Source: Physcomitrium patens (Eukaryota > Streptophyta > Bryopsida > Funariales > Funariaceae). Taken from it: 64,000 nt of DNA. The translations under genes were made by a program, and so were the position numbers. Below the pieces are notes generated by a model that was not told the DNA's origin, made no database searches, and worked only from the letters and a program-made list of their open reading frames with translations. Positions 1 to 11,959 of this stretch are shown one piece after another. Location: positions 11,788,786-11,852,785 of the forward strand of contig NC_037271.1 in the NCBI RefSeq assembly GCF_000002425.4. Reading direction: 5' to 3'. The stretch's first letter is position 1; every line of letters starts with the position of its first letter.

Positions 1-490
1 CAATTAACTCTTTTTATCAATTTTGCCACCTCAGCATATAAAACTACGATTTTAGACCTCAACCTCTCCGTTTCACATCTGGATTGGTCACTCAATAACA
101 CTTTCTCTTCAGCCAATAACTTTGCCTTGTTCCTTTCCGCTTGTAACTCACATTTGAATTTCTCCTATTCCAATTTCCATGTCTTGCAACTCTGGATCAA
201 TTTGTCCCATTGTCCTTCCACAATCCGTAAGATGTGTTCTTTTTCTTTTGTCCAAGCTTCATATTAGTGAATCAATTTTTACTCCAATACCAACTTAGAT
301 TCTCTAAGTGCTTGGATAGTCCGTTCTTGCTCTTCAATTCTTCAATTTTGATCCAATATCACATTTTTGCTGTCTTCCAAATCCCGTTTGTTACTACCTT
401 ATTTTTACCACTATTTTCTTTATTTGTAGCTTATTTTGTACTTTTAATTGCAATGATGCTCCCTCTGTTAAGCTCTTAACTAGAACTACT
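1..490 (-). pseudogene. Post-pol ORF remnant of Athila-like element A0 (coiled-coil part)
   Basis: Reverse complement is collinear with the coiled-coil half of the post-pol ORF of element A1 (46470-46862), including the CGGAGAAGTTGAGGTCC-like stretch and the segment reading roughly GIEEQ/RRIEEQ. Near 430-480 it jumps to the sequence matching the A1 ORF start (45425-45485), so about 1 kb present in A1 is absent here. Stops and frame changes interrupt it. The protein would have been Lys/Glu/Gln-rich and helical; its function is unknown. The element continues past the left edge of the window. Confidence 0.6.
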
Positions 491-746
491 ACTCTCGAAT
501 ATGCAAGGAACACAAGAAATAGCTATCCCAAAAAACAACCCAAAATGACACCACAAAATGATCTCTAACTGAAGCCCCACTCCTATTCTCTTACTACCTA
601 GTAATAATGATAACATGTTATCCATATTGTCTATTTTTCATCCCCGTCTCATCTAACATATTAGTATTTACTAACTATCTTTTCAGTCACCTCTACACCT
701 TAATGCACTTATATCATTATTAGGTCTATCTTGAGTCCATTTGAAA
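491..746 (-). other. Spacer between pol and post-pol ORF of A0
   Basis: This stretch matches the non-coding spacer at 45110-45440 of A1 in reverse complement, for example the segment at 620-690 against 45220-45290. No reading frame is supported. It is only part of the A0 element body. Confidence 0.5.
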
Positions 747-2153
747 TCACGTCCTCCAAAAAAATAAAAATCCATCCCAGATTTTATGTATTGTATAACT
801 GTAATTGGTTCCCATTACTGTAGGTACTAAATCGATGGCCCATGAAATCCTCCAATTGAATAAACCTATTAGAAAAATCTTCAACCACACAATACGACTC
901 ATGCTTGTAAATTTGAAATTTACTTGGAAAATGATTAAACTAGCTATCATATAGAAATATCAAATCATTGGGCATAAAACTCTTCGGATGTAGTTTACTA
1001 TCATAATAACTCTTCTTCTTTTTTTGAATTGCTTCCATGTTGAAAAGAGCTGTAGTTCGTATTTCATCCAATTCTTTCAATTTTACCAACCGAGAGTGTA
1101 ATGACTCTTTGTCACTAAGTCATTCATCCAAGACAATCTGTAAACTTTGAAACTCCAACCTGATAGATAAAATTACCTCTTGCCCATAAACAAATGGAAC
1201 AAAGTAGAGTTGATAGTTATTTTATATGCAGTATGATATGGCCACAAAGCTGCAAAGAATTTGGTCTCCCAATCACTATCAACTCCCAAAATTGTCTTAG
1301 TCAAGACCTTGCACAAAATTCCATTAGTCTTTTTTATTTATCTATTAGTGCAAGGATGATATGGAGTGGTTTTTCAATGCTTGATCTTGTATGTGTTTGT
1401 CAAGGATGTTATGGTAGCATTTATGAAATGGGTGTTATGATTGCTAACCAATTCCTTTGGATACCCAAATCAAGTTATAATATTCTTGTATAGAAAAGTG
1501 GCCACCGTATTGGTATTATCATTGCAAGTAGCAATAGCCTCTGCCCATTTTGTTACATAGTCCGTGGTGACTAAAATATACTGCTTCTAGCCAAGTTTTG
1601 ACACTGGTGTGATGGGACCAATAAAATCAATATTCCATTTTTCAAACAGTGCCTAAGCTAAGATTGGTACTATTAGCATCGTGGAAGTGCCCGTGAATTG
1701 ACAAATTTGTTGACATGGATCACAACGACGAATAAATTGGTGTGCATCAAAAAACATTGTAGGCCACCAATATGTGGCCATTAAAGCCTTGCAAGCAGTA
1801 CTGTCTCCCACAAAATGACCACCACAAGTATCCAAATGGTAACCTTTTAGTATCGACTATACTTCACTTAGAAAGATACAATGTCTTAAAATGCCATCTT
1901 TACCTTCTTTATATAAAGCATCGCAAATCATCGTGCATAGAGCACTCTTAAAAATGAGTCGCTTCTTAAGATTGTCAATGAAAGTTGGTAGAAAGGTGTG
2001 GAAGATCAAAAACTAAATGATTTTACTATACTTGGGAGAAATCACATCTACCACAAATAATTCAGCATCAAGAAGAGTATGAAAGATAGGCTCGTTGTCG
2101 AGAATATTAGACAATAAGGATAAATGATCAACATTTTTTATATTTCTTCTGGA
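747..2153 (-). pseudogene. A0 pol: integrase and C-terminal region, start of RNase H linker
   Basis: Minus-strand decayed Ty3/gypsy pol. At 747-950 the frame carries the integrase C-terminal segment seen in A1 (NHFSKKF, GPYRVIEDF, RINENR equivalents). At 1010-1640 the catalytic core is recognisable only by collinearity with 44250-44760. At 1653-1835 the zinc-binding HHCC module survives: GGHFVGDST, YWWPTMF, HQFIRRCDPC. At 1860-2153 it matches the linker between RNase H and integrase. Frequent stops mean no product. It is interrupted at 2153 by a solo LTR and resumes at 4217. The family is Athila/Tat-like, judged from the RT and primer-site features of A1. Confidence 0.75.
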
Positions 2154-3392
2154 TGTCATATTGTGGTTTGGCTACCATATGAAAATAATGTGATTATATA
2201 TTTAATGTATAATTTACTTAACAATATGATGAGAGCCATGTTATTAGATTTTAATTGATTGTAGAATGTGGTTAAATTACTACTTTAAAAAGAAGTTGTT
2301 TAAAAGAATTACTATTAGAATTTGTATAATTTTATTTCTTTTTGATGGTGGCTTTTGAGATTGATTTTGTTGGTAGTAATTTTAAATATTTAGAGTCACC
2401 TTTATTAGACATTGGTGACCCTTGAAGTCTTATTTTGGTTCTTTAATTTAGTGTTTAGGACATATATTAAGTAAATCTTGTAAAGAAAAGAGCTAGAGAA
2501 GGGTTTTGGTAATAAAAAGAGAGTTTAGGGCATCTATATAGATGAATGGAAATAGATGATAAAAATATCTATTCCTATTGGACTAAAATCATGACCAATA
2601 GGTTTTGAGGAGGCTCTTGTGGCCATATTAGAGATAAGGGTTAGTTTTTCAGAGCCATTTGAGCTTTGAGAGCTAGGATCAGCAAGTTTAGGATTTTGGC
2701 TATGGTTTTGGTATAAATCTAATATAGTTTGGAGTTCATATGAAAGAGATATAGGCGCTCAAAGTTAAGGTGTTGATTTGGGAGCTACTGTCACTCATTT
2801 TGACATAACACATGCATATGGATAAAAATTGAGGATTGGCGACTGTAACTGGAGAGAGCATTTTTTTAGCTACACTTTTTGTATACCACTTGTTGGATTC
2901 CAAGTATGGATGAAGGAGTTATTGGATTTTGAAGTCAGCACATGCACTCTAAGGGTAGTAAGTGACCCGATTTACTAGTGGTTGTGTCTTGATCTATATC
3001 TTGAGCAATTTGACAAGGTTTTGGCTCAAAATTTCAAAGAATGTATAAATTCATGTTAATAAATTTTGTACATAAGTTTGATGATATTTGAATATTGGGT
3101 TCTTGAGATATTAAGAAAATAGTGCTTGAGTGCTTGTAAATTAGGGTTTAGAGTATCTGCTAGGATTTCTTAGATGCAAGAAGATCGGGAGTGAATTTGT
3201 AGTTGGTTTTTTTTGTGGAAAAACTTAAGGATAATTCTACCTATCCTATAAATTTGAGACAAACTAAATAGCTCAATCAAGAGTTATGAATTTCTAAAGT
3301 TCAAGGATAAAAAATCCTTTGCAGGAAAAATATGTTTTGAAGAGATTTTGTTATATTTTGAGTTTTATGCAAATTAAAGGAATTTTGGAAGC

Positions 3393-4123
3393 TATAGAAT
3401 AGACAAATAAACTTTGTGGTAAATTATTGGTTGGTAATTGATAACCTTGAGAATTAGACTGAAGGCTAGGTAGTTTAGCTGGTAACAATAGGTTGTTAGT
3501 CGAATAAATGGTTAAGAATTCAAAGGGTCATAACCTTTGGAATCCGCTGGCCGACGGATCATCTTTTTGGAAGGATAAATAGGTTGAAAAAAGAGAGATT
3601 AGAGCCACGGTGTGAGAGCCATAAGCCGAGAGCTAGATTGTGAGAGTTGTAAGCCAAGAACTAAACTATGAGAGTCGTAAATCGAGAGGCTGATTGTGAG
3701 AGTCGTGAGCCGAGGGCCAGACTGCAAGAGTAGTAAGTTGAGAGCCAAATTGTGAGAGTTGTAAGCCGAGAGTCAGATTGTAAGAGTCGTAAGCTGAGAG
3801 TTAGACTATGAGAGTCATAAGTCGAGGTAAGCTTCATACTACCTCTTTGTTTTCTTTGCTTTTATTATTTGCTTATGAAGAATTGTGATTGACAGAAGTA
3901 TTGTTGAATTGATAGTTGTAAAATAGATTATGTGTTGAATCAAGATGGAAGTAATAAGCCTTGGTGTTTTGTAGTTTGATAATTGATTTTAGATAGCCAA
4001 AGTACAATCAATTGTGACATTAATAGACCCAATTCATATAACTAGTCTTTCCTCGTGTTTGAACCCGCCTCTATTAGTTCAATTGCTTTGATATACTGAA
4101 GCTTGAATACAACGAGAACAACA
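3393..4123 (+). mobile_element. Nested A-type solo LTR with GAAGC target duplication
   Basis: Begins TATAGAATAGAC and ends GAGAACAACA. It is flanked by perfect GAAGC at 3388-3392 and 4124-4128; the B LTR reads continuously if this block plus one GAAGC is removed. It resembles the A1 LTRs (start TGTAGAATAGAT; shared motif GAGTCATAAGTCGAGG then TAAGCTT; shared end motif with CTTTCCTCGTGTTTGAAC). The length of 731 bp is near the 773-777 bp of A1. It shows three levels of insertion: A0, then B1, then this LTR. Confidence 0.85.
3612..3827 (+). repeat. 28-bp tandem repeat inside the nested LTR, about 7.7 units
   Basis: Direct repeats spaced exactly 28 bp, of the form GTGAGAGYCRTAAGCCGAGA followed by a variable octamer ending in TT or CT. 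Starts fall at 3612, 3640, 3668, 3696, 3724, 3752, 3780 and 3808, the last one partial. A single copy of the same motif (about GTGATAGTCATGAGCCGAGG) is present in each A1 LTR (near 36850 and 47410) and in the A2 LTR, so the array is a local expansion of a pre-existing LTR motif. Confidence 0.9.
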
Positions 4124-4216
4124 GAAGCTAAGACAAAATTCATATAAAGTTTAAGATAAATTCTCTACAGCTAGATACTCAGTGTATTCCCAGATAGCAA
4201 ATCACACTATATGACA

Positions 4217-5098
4217 TCGGATCGTATGACAATCATAAAATTAAACTTTTGTAAGAGTAAGATCCATTGGAAAATGTACCCACTTAATTAAAGCTTATTA
4301 ATCATGTATTTGAGGGCATCATGATCCACATAAAATATAAATGGATACTCAAGCAAATAATGCCAAAATTTCTAAACCGAGTATATCATATCCGTTGATT
4401 CTCGTTCAATACTAATATAATTATATTTGACAACCACCAATTGTCAACTGGCATAATAGATAGGATGATCCAGACTCTTGTCATCCTTTTGACTTAGCAC
4501 CGATTAAATAGTCACATTGGATGCATCAACGTACACATGAAAGGGCTCCGTCCAATGAGGGGCCACCAATATTGGTGCAGAGACCAATTTTCACTTCAAT
4601 GCTTCAAAGGCCATAGTACACTCCATGGTCTAATTGGGACTAGCCCATCTAACATAGATTTCTTCAGTAAGTTAAAGGTTGACAAATAACCACAAACAAG
4701 TGAATAAATTGTCGATAATATTTAACATGGCTAATAATCTCTCGAACATTAGAGACCGTCTCTAGTTTGAGCAAGTTCACTATATGCTTCACTTTGTCAA
4801 GATCCATAGCAATACCACAGCTAGAGAAAATATGTCCTAATAATTTTCCTAACAGAACACCAAATTGACACTTATCTAAATTCAACGATATTCCAAACTT
4901 AGTGCATTGAGCAAAACATTTGCCTAGACAATTAAGATGATCTTATTTTGTATTGAATGTAAAGAAGTCATCTAAAAAGATCTCCATAAACATTTGGAGA
5001 TAGTCTTAAAAGACTTGAGTCATAACTCTCTGAAATGTGGCTAGGACATTACATAACCCAAAAGGCATCACGCGATAAGAAAATGTACCTCAATCCAT
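4217..5098 (-). pseudogene. A0 pol: RNase H and C-terminal half of reverse transcriptase
   Basis: Continuation of A0 pol after B1. From 4217 to about 4560 it matches the RNase H domain (A1 43390-43740). From 4664 to 4885 it encodes the RT thumb and connection: NLDKCQFGV, GIAMDLDKVKHI, ETVSNVREIISHVKYYRQF. Around 4940-4990 the catalytic-loop region aligns with the FLDDF segment of A1. Near 5040-5098 it reads the YRMMPFGLCN region. Many stops are present. It is split at 5098 by a D solo LTR and resumes at 6355. Confidence 0.75.
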
Positions 5099-6354
5099 TA
5101 TTGTACTATAATTCCTTATAGTATGTAAAAATTAATTAAAACATATAATATATTCATAAGTCTTGGTGTATGTTAGGATGGTTAATAGATTAATTTAAAA
5201 AGAGTGGATTTAAGAAACTTTAATTTAAATTTTATCTTTTTTGATTATATCATTTAAAAAAAAATTTGTAAGATGTAAATATTTAGTATAAAGCCTTGAG
5301 AGGAGATTAGAAGCTAAAGAAGAAAATCTTAACTAATAGGAGGCTTATTTGGAGGGATGAAAGCAAGGCATGGTTGGATGAAGGCAAAGAACGAGAAACT
5401 TCATTCCTATTAATCGAAGGCCATATCCAATGGGCTTTAAGGAAGCTACCCGAGGTCTTACTAGGGATTAGGATTTCTCTTTCAGTATCATTTGAGCTTT
5501 GGAGGCTAGGATCAGCAAGTTCAGGGTTTTGGGTATAATTTGGATGAAGAGTTTGGATGATTTTAAGTTTAAATGAAGGAGATATAGGTGTTCAAAGTTA
5601 AGGTGTCAAATTTGTACCTATTGTCACTCTTTGAAGCATAATATATGCATATAGAGAGCAATGAAAGATCATCAATTAAAATTGGAGAGAACACTTTCTT
5701 GACTACACTTAATATATACTGTTTGATGAATTTCAAGTCCAAATGAAGGAGTTATAGGGCATTGAAGACAGCACATGTAATTCAAAGGCAGTAAGTGAGT
5801 CATTTTATTGATAGTAATGGTTGGAGCCATATCTTGAGTTTCTAGACGAATTTTTGGCTCAAAATTTTTATAAGTGTGTGTTATTAAATTAAAAAGATAT
5901 AAATCAAAGTTTCATGGTATTTGAGTACTTATTTTGTGAGATATGAGGAAAATAGCATGTAAATGTATGTAAGCTAGAGTTTTAAGCTACTGTTAGAGTT
6001 TCAAAGATATCTCAAGATCCGTAACAAATTTATAGTTGTATTTTTTTGTAATAGTTTTTGAAAGTATTTGAATACTTTATATAAAATTTTAGATTTTTTG
6101 GATGGTTTGATAATAAGATATGAGTTGTTGAAGTTCAGAAAATATTTCTCATAAGGATATATAAGGTTTTAAGATACTTTATCATACATTTGGGTGTTTT
6201 CTTGATATTTGGACTTATGTACTGATATAATTATCCTAAAAGGGATTATATTATATGTATAAACTTAGTACTTTTATAACTTAGACTTGATTGAGCATTT
6301 AGTGGCAGCCAAAAGCCTAGCAATTTCTTGAGGTAAATTCTCTCTACCTCAACA
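5099..6354 (+). mobile_element. Solo LTR, family D (copy D1), 4-bp target duplication CCAT
   Basis: Aligns end to end with D copies at 39955-41245 and 58867-59740 (both reversed). The start here is TATTGTACTATAATTCC against TGTCATACTGTAAATGC, and the end is CTCTCTACCTCAACA. The flanks CCAT (5095-5098) and CCAT (6355-6358) form a 4-bp duplication, and A0 pol is contiguous without the insert. It contains the CTTGAGG-rich 3' end and the inverted-CCAAT core shared with family B. Confidence 0.8.
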
Positions 6355-7819
6355 CCATAGTAAAGGTCATCTTGAGCTGGTCTTCTATTTCAATTTGAAC
6401 TTGATTATACCCAAAAAATCCATCTAAGAACAAATAACATTTGTTACTTGCTATGGCATCCAATATACTATCCATGAAAAGTAATGGGAAGTAATCTTTC
6501 TTGGTGGCTGCATTAAGTTTTCAGAAATCCTAAAAAATTCAGATTTTTCCATTCTTTTTTGGTACCATCACGATTGAAAAAATCCACTCACTATTTGGTA
6601 CCAGATAAATAAAACCAACTGTAAGAAGCTTGTCCAATTCTTCATTCACCATTAGAAAATATTTAGGATTAAGGCAATGTTGCCTCTGTCATATTGGTTT
6701 AGCGTTCTCCTCTATAATAATATAATGCTCACAGACTTCAATGGGGATACCTTTTAAATGATCATAAGTCCAAGCAAAAGTGGATTTATGATACAAGAAA
6801 AATTTTGTTCAACAGGTCAACTCCTACTCCTTAATACCTTCGTAGACCTTAATTATCCGAAGTTTTGCTGTGGTTGCCAAATTGATAGTTTGACATAAGG
6901 GTTCAACCATGATATTCTATTTCAACCCTCATGCTTATTTAAAATCTATTGGTAATATCGACATGTGTAAAGGATTGAATCCTATGTCCATAGCACTTAC
7001 ATGGTGCACATCATATTTGATCATTCAATTAATACTAATATAATCAGAGTTTTCTGAATCCGTTGGATATATCAAGTACTCCTGCGGACCTCTACATTGG
7101 TACACCACTCTAGGGTGTTGTACTACCTTCGTAATCGGTGCTACTACATCATCATCAGAGCTAAGTTCATCGTCCAATGTCAATTCAGATGATAGCAATT
7201 GAGACTCCTCGTGATAGTGTACTAGGTATATTTGTAATACTATTTTGTCTCTATCCTTGCCAATTGTCAAAGTACCTCGATTCCAATCATTTTTGGCCTT
7301 TCTCCCATAAAGCTAGGATCATTCTAATAAAATTGGATATGATAAAGTCAAATATTCTATCCGAAAGATAATATAGTCATTTTCATATGCAATATTGGTA
7401 ATTATAGTTTGAACACTCTGTAAAATATCCATTGGTTTAACCCGGCTATGATCTGCTATCTATTATACCAATGTCGTGGGTACTAAGTGTTCCAAATCTA
7501 AAGCATCTATTATATTAGCGTTCATTAAATTGACGCTAGAACCACCATCGACTTGAATACTCGAGATTATAATACCATCAATCAAAACATCGATGGTTGG
7601 TACACCTAGATTAAGATTCAAACTGACTTCTCAAATTTCCTTATTATATTGCCTATGCTGTATTAATAATGAATGTAATGTAGAGCGATATTCTAGTGCG
7701 ATTGTTAGAAGTTGCTTCATAGAAATAGAAGGCCAAATAGCATCCAGATCCTTCAAAATGTCATAGGGTTTCATATTTAGGATAATTTTCAATCCCATCT
7801 TTCTTTTCATTGATTCCTG
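6355..7819 (-). pseudogene. A0 pol: RT N-terminus and aspartic protease
   Basis: On the minus strand, 6355-6860 matches the RT palm and fingers of A1 (WVFPIVMVPKKNGKIHI region). The segment at 7025-7270 matches the protease-RT linker (A1 41930-42180). The segment at 7270-7620 matches the protease, where A1 reads MDGGSNVN; here the coding equivalent lies around 7530-7550 (VDGGSSVNLMNAN-like, in reverse). Stop codons are scattered. It ends at the truncated B LTR at 7820. Confidence 0.65.
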
Positions 7820-8823
7820 TTTATAAAAAAAAAGGATTGAAGAAGGATTTTAGTAGCAAAGAGAGTTAGAGCATCCGTATAGATGAATGGAGATGGATGA
7901 TGAAAATCTCCATTCCTATTGGTCATAAATCATTACCAATAGGCTTTGAGGAGGCTGCCCATGGCCATATTAGAGATTAAGGTTAGTTTTTCGAAGCCAT
8001 TCGAGCTTTTATGGTTAGGATCAGTAAGTTTAGGATTTTGGCTATGGTTTTGGTGCAAATCTAGTATGATTTGGAGTTTATATGAAGGAGATATAGGTAC
8101 TCAAAGTTAAGGTGTTGATTTGAGAGCTACTATCACTCTTTTTAACATAACACACCTGTACAGAGGGCAATTAAAGATTGGTAATAAAAACTATATAGAG
8201 CACTTTTGCAGCTACACTTTTTGTATACTACTTACTAGATTTCAAGTTGAAATGAAAGAGTTATTGGATTTTAAAGTCAGCACATGCAATCTAAGGGTAG
8301 TAAGTGACCCAATTTACTAGTGGTTGTATTTTGAGCTATATCTTGAGCAATTTGATAAGGTTTTGGCTCAAAATTTCAAAAAATGTGTAAATTCATGTTA
8401 ATAAACTTCATACATAAGTTTGATGATATTTAAATATTGTATTCTTGAGATATTAAGAAAATAGTGCTCGAGTGCTTGAAAATTAGGATTTAGAGCATCT
8501 TTTTGGAATTCTTAGATGCCTAAAGTTTAGAAGTGATTTGATAGTTGGTTTTTTTTAAAATAAAACTTAAGGATAAATACTTTTTAATCTACAAGTTTGA
8601 AAAAAATGAAATAGTTAGGTTAAGAGTTATGAATTTTTAAAGTTTGGAAAGAAAAAATCCTTCACGAAAAAATATGTTTTGAAGAGATTTTGCTATATTT
8701 CAAATTTTGTACAAATTAAAATAGTTTTGGAAGCTAAGTCAAGATACACGTAAAATTTTAAACTAAATTCTCTATAACTAGATATCCAGTGTATTCCCAA
8801 ATAACAAATCACGCTATACGACA
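7820..8823 (+). mobile_element. Truncated solo LTR, family B (copy B2)
   Basis: Matches B5 from its position 55530 onward (GGATTGAAGAAGGATTTTRGTAGCAAAG) to the 3' end ATCACGCTATACGACA. The first roughly 330 bp of the LTR are missing. The flanking A0 sequence resumes at once (AAGATATTCTTTTACCCTAGA, as in A1 near 41360 reversed). It retains the CCTATTGGTC...CCAATAGG inverted motif near 7914-7943. The loss of the 5' end shows a deletion across one insertion junction. Confidence 0.75.
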
Positions 8824-11380
8824 CTATAAGGAAAGATATTCTTTTACCCTAGATTCGGATTTTGAACAGCAGCCAGAGCTTCTTTAGAATTTCCGCCCTT
8901 GAAAGGATCTTTCAATGGATAGGATGTTTTCTTGAACTGCATAGAAAATGGAACTGCTTGGAAAAAAATTAAAGCCTCTACAATTAGGACCTCATTAGGT
9001 TGCACAACCAAATTAGGTCTCATATTGGGTAAGAAGTCCGTAATAGGACCTAGATTGGATGGCCTTGTAATTAGATCAAATTGGCCATTTGCATGAGGAT
9101 CATCCAAATGTTGAATTGGTCATTTCTCCTTTTGCTGACTCTTGGTAAGAATGGCTTGGATATATTCCACCTGATTTATTGGAGAATCTTGACGACCTTA
9201 ATTTATCTCCTCAATTTTTCTTTGGCTTTCGATCTATTGATCTCAATTATTGAAGTTGAATGGAGCATTACATTGTTGATATGTATGTCTTAACTACTTG
9301 CAATTCTGACAAATTGATGCATAATCATCACTAGCTCTAGGATTGAGACATTCACTGGCATAATGACCAATCAGTCTGCAACGGAAATAACAAAGTCATC
9401 TTCTTGTACCTCCATGAAGCATATTGGATGTCTCTACCAGTATATATCTACTACGCTTATTCCATGTAGGGTTAGAAAATGATCCTAGTTGTCTCATTGG
9501 TATGGAGGGAACTTGGTTCGATGGCATCAATGGAGCATATTGCTAATACCTCTGCTGCTTCTTACCATAGTTATGAGGGTTCAATGTAGACCTTTGATTA
9601 AAATTGAAACTTTGAAAGTTATTTGAATGCTCGATTTTGTCGATTAGATTGATTTCCATTCCATCCAAATATATTTCTTATTTGAACTTGATTGATGTCC
9701 CACTGAGTAGGTAGGATCATGATCTGATTATTAAATTATTGTTACCTTTGTTAATTCTAATAATTAGCTCTTAAGTACTTTCCTCCACAAAATGTACTTT
9801 GACCTATCATTTGTGAAGGTGAAGGGTAATCTATTACCAAATGACTATGGCCTTTACAATTACTGCACCATACATTGGTCCTAGTATTGATAGGCTTTTG
9901 CCTCTTCTCCTTCTTTTTGGCCATATTGACGGCCATTTCTTCCATTTTCTTCATCACATTTAATAATAAGGTTTCATTAGAATCTTTTAAGATTGGTCCT
10001 ATTGATATCTCTGCCATAATTAATGCTTGTTATTGATATGGAAAATATGGATCATACGTTGTTGTCACGTTTGGTGGTATAGTTTGCAATGGGGTGACAT
10101 TAACTGGTCCCTACATATTGGCACTAGAATTGGCCCCTGTTTCTAACATTCGTGGATAACTATCCACTGATGCATTCCAAGTTGGATTTTGATATCTGCA
10201 TTGAACTTGAATCATCGTGGCTCCTACAGTTAAAAATTGATTATAATGGCATTCCTTCCAAACCTTGGCTCTATCAAGGGATGCAGACATCGTAACAGAT
10301 TGAGCTTCCTTTACAAATATTTTTAACTCTGGTGGGTGCAAACCATTGATTAATATGGATAAGATAATACCTCTGGTGTTTAGAGATTTGGCCACTTATT
10401 GAGTATATCAGCCATCCGACCATAGTACGATTCCATCACCTCCTCTTGGATCATTTTGCTCTTCATTAACTTCTCTCAAAGACGGTCTTCAAAACCAATT
10501 GGCCAAAAATAGATTAAAAATGCATTCTTCAATGCTTCCCAATTCAAAAATTAACCCATTGATTGGCAGTTGTACCATTCAAATGTCGTATCCTTTAAGG
10601 TTGTTGGCAACCATTGTAATCAAATATCTTTAGTTCTTCGATTATTGGCTACATATGTTGTTACAAACTGAGAGAAATGTTGATCAAAATTCATACTTGG
10701 GAAGTTTCTAAAAATAGGTAATGGAATCATTCTCGTTGTGTAATTGCTCACATCACCCATTTATACTACTATTGGAACCGCCGGACCACCTGTTGCTATT
10801 GAAGAAAATAATGTATCACTTAATTTTTTGTTAAAATAATTGGCACCTTTTCCAATTATTTATTCTAAACTTTTAAGATTCCTCAATTTGCTATTATTAT
10901 CCCTATATAAGTTATTTAATCAAATTAAGGATAAAAATGACAGATTTTAAAATTCACTAAATTGGCCTTTATTGACTAGTAATTTATGTTAATCTATGGA
11001 ACTAATTTTGATGGAATTGACAACTTTTGTTATTGAAAACGTATCCAATGGAGTACCCAATTCTTCTATTATTCTTCCACTCACAATTATCGGCCTCAAA
11101 AAAAATACTAGACTATTGATCAAATTTTTCACCAATGTTTTTGGTAATTTCTCTAACGGTATATATTTCTGAAATATTAGATGTCGATCAATTTCTGGGT
11201 ATACTCGGATATGCCGAGAGGCATGCAACCATGGCTTAATCCAACTTTATAGATGATTCTTTTTTAACTTTTGTTCTTGCTCGTTATATAACAAATTTCT
11301 TGCTTGCGATCTCTCTATTCTTTCTTTCGACTATTGTATTTTCTTTGCTATTAAGTTTTCATTCTTAATCTATTGGCTAT
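8824..11380 (-). pseudogene. A0 gag with several zinc knuckles
   Basis: Minus-strand gag remnant. In gag order: leader and N-terminus (11380-10990), capsid-like region (10990-10110; SLNTRGIILSILINGLHPPELKI is recognisable at 10390), a knuckle WCSNCKGHSHLVIDY near 9850 whose last Cys has become Tyr, then TFCGGKYLRANY near 9780, then C..C...GHYASEC near 9330-9400 and a further NCK-type knuckle. The C-terminal part 8844-9107 includes GPITDFLP and LKDPFKGG. It is collinear with A1 gag 37560-39954. The left end is the truncated B2; at about 11380 it breaks into chromovirus sequence, so the A0 5' LTR is missing. Confidence 0.75.
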
Positions 11381-11959
11381 TGATTTTTCATCTCCTTAAT
11401 ACCATAATTATATAGAAATTATAAACAAGAATATAAAATAGAATATAATCTTTTTTGAATTGTGTTTCATTTAAAACAAAGATTTACTATCCTTCATCTT
11501 GATTTTGATGGATGTCTTTGATGAAAAGCTTTGATCTTCTTTATTGCATTTATAAGATTTTTTACAAGCTCCCATGTATGTTCACTAATATCATAATTGT
11601 GCTAATGAATAAGATGTTCTAACCTATGTCAGTACCACCTTGAATCTAAAACTTCTTTCACCTCAAATTCTTGCTTATTATCTACTTCTATAAGAGGTGG
11701 TGGTATTTATCTTCTTCCCAAGATATTCAATGTCTTACATAGCTTTAAAAGACACACATGAAATACAAGATAAATTTTCATAAAGTCCTATAGATGTAAT
11801 TAATAAGCAACTAAATTGACTTGTTCTCAAATATAAAATAGTCTAAGTCTATGATAATTCAACTTGTCACAAGGGCAAATAGTTTTAATATTTTGATAAA
11901 ATCACCATATATTATTTTTTAACATAAAAATGGAGTTGTTCCTTATAATAAGCATCCAT
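11381..11959 (-). pseudogene. Decayed chromovirus C1: integrase C-terminus and chromodomain
   Basis: Reverse strand matches 15905-16440 of the intact chromovirus, starting at the position of its third-ORF start codon, through the pol stop and the chromodomain (SRWY/LEYL..W region, 11520-11680) into the integrase C-terminal domain. Stops and C-to-T-type changes are frequent. It is split at 11960 by a B solo LTR and resumes at 13138. Confidence 0.75.

Larger units (their letters stand above)
2154..4216 (+). mobile_element. Solo LTR, family B (copy B1), split by a nested A-type LTR
   Basis: Starts TGTCATATTGTGGTTTGG and ends ACACTATATGACA, the TG...CA ends shared by other B copies (11960-13137, 55191-56524, and 49722-51344 in reverse). 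Without the nested LTR (3393-4123) it is about 1.33 kb, matching B5. It lies inside A0 pol: the flanking halves 1-2153 and 4217-5098 are contiguous in A1. Flanks CTGGA and TCGGA look like a mutated 5-bp target duplication. No internal region of the B family occurs in the window, so this is a solo LTR left by LTR-LTR recombination. Confidence 0.8.

Noticed and set aside
234..479. 81-codon plus-strand frame rich in Phe and Leu
   Set aside because: It is the antisense of the A0 coiled-coil ORF remnant; hydrophobicity comes from reading Lys/Glu codons backwards.
3612..3827. CRISPR-like array
   Set aside because: Units are contiguous 28-bp repeats without spacers, inside a plant LTR.
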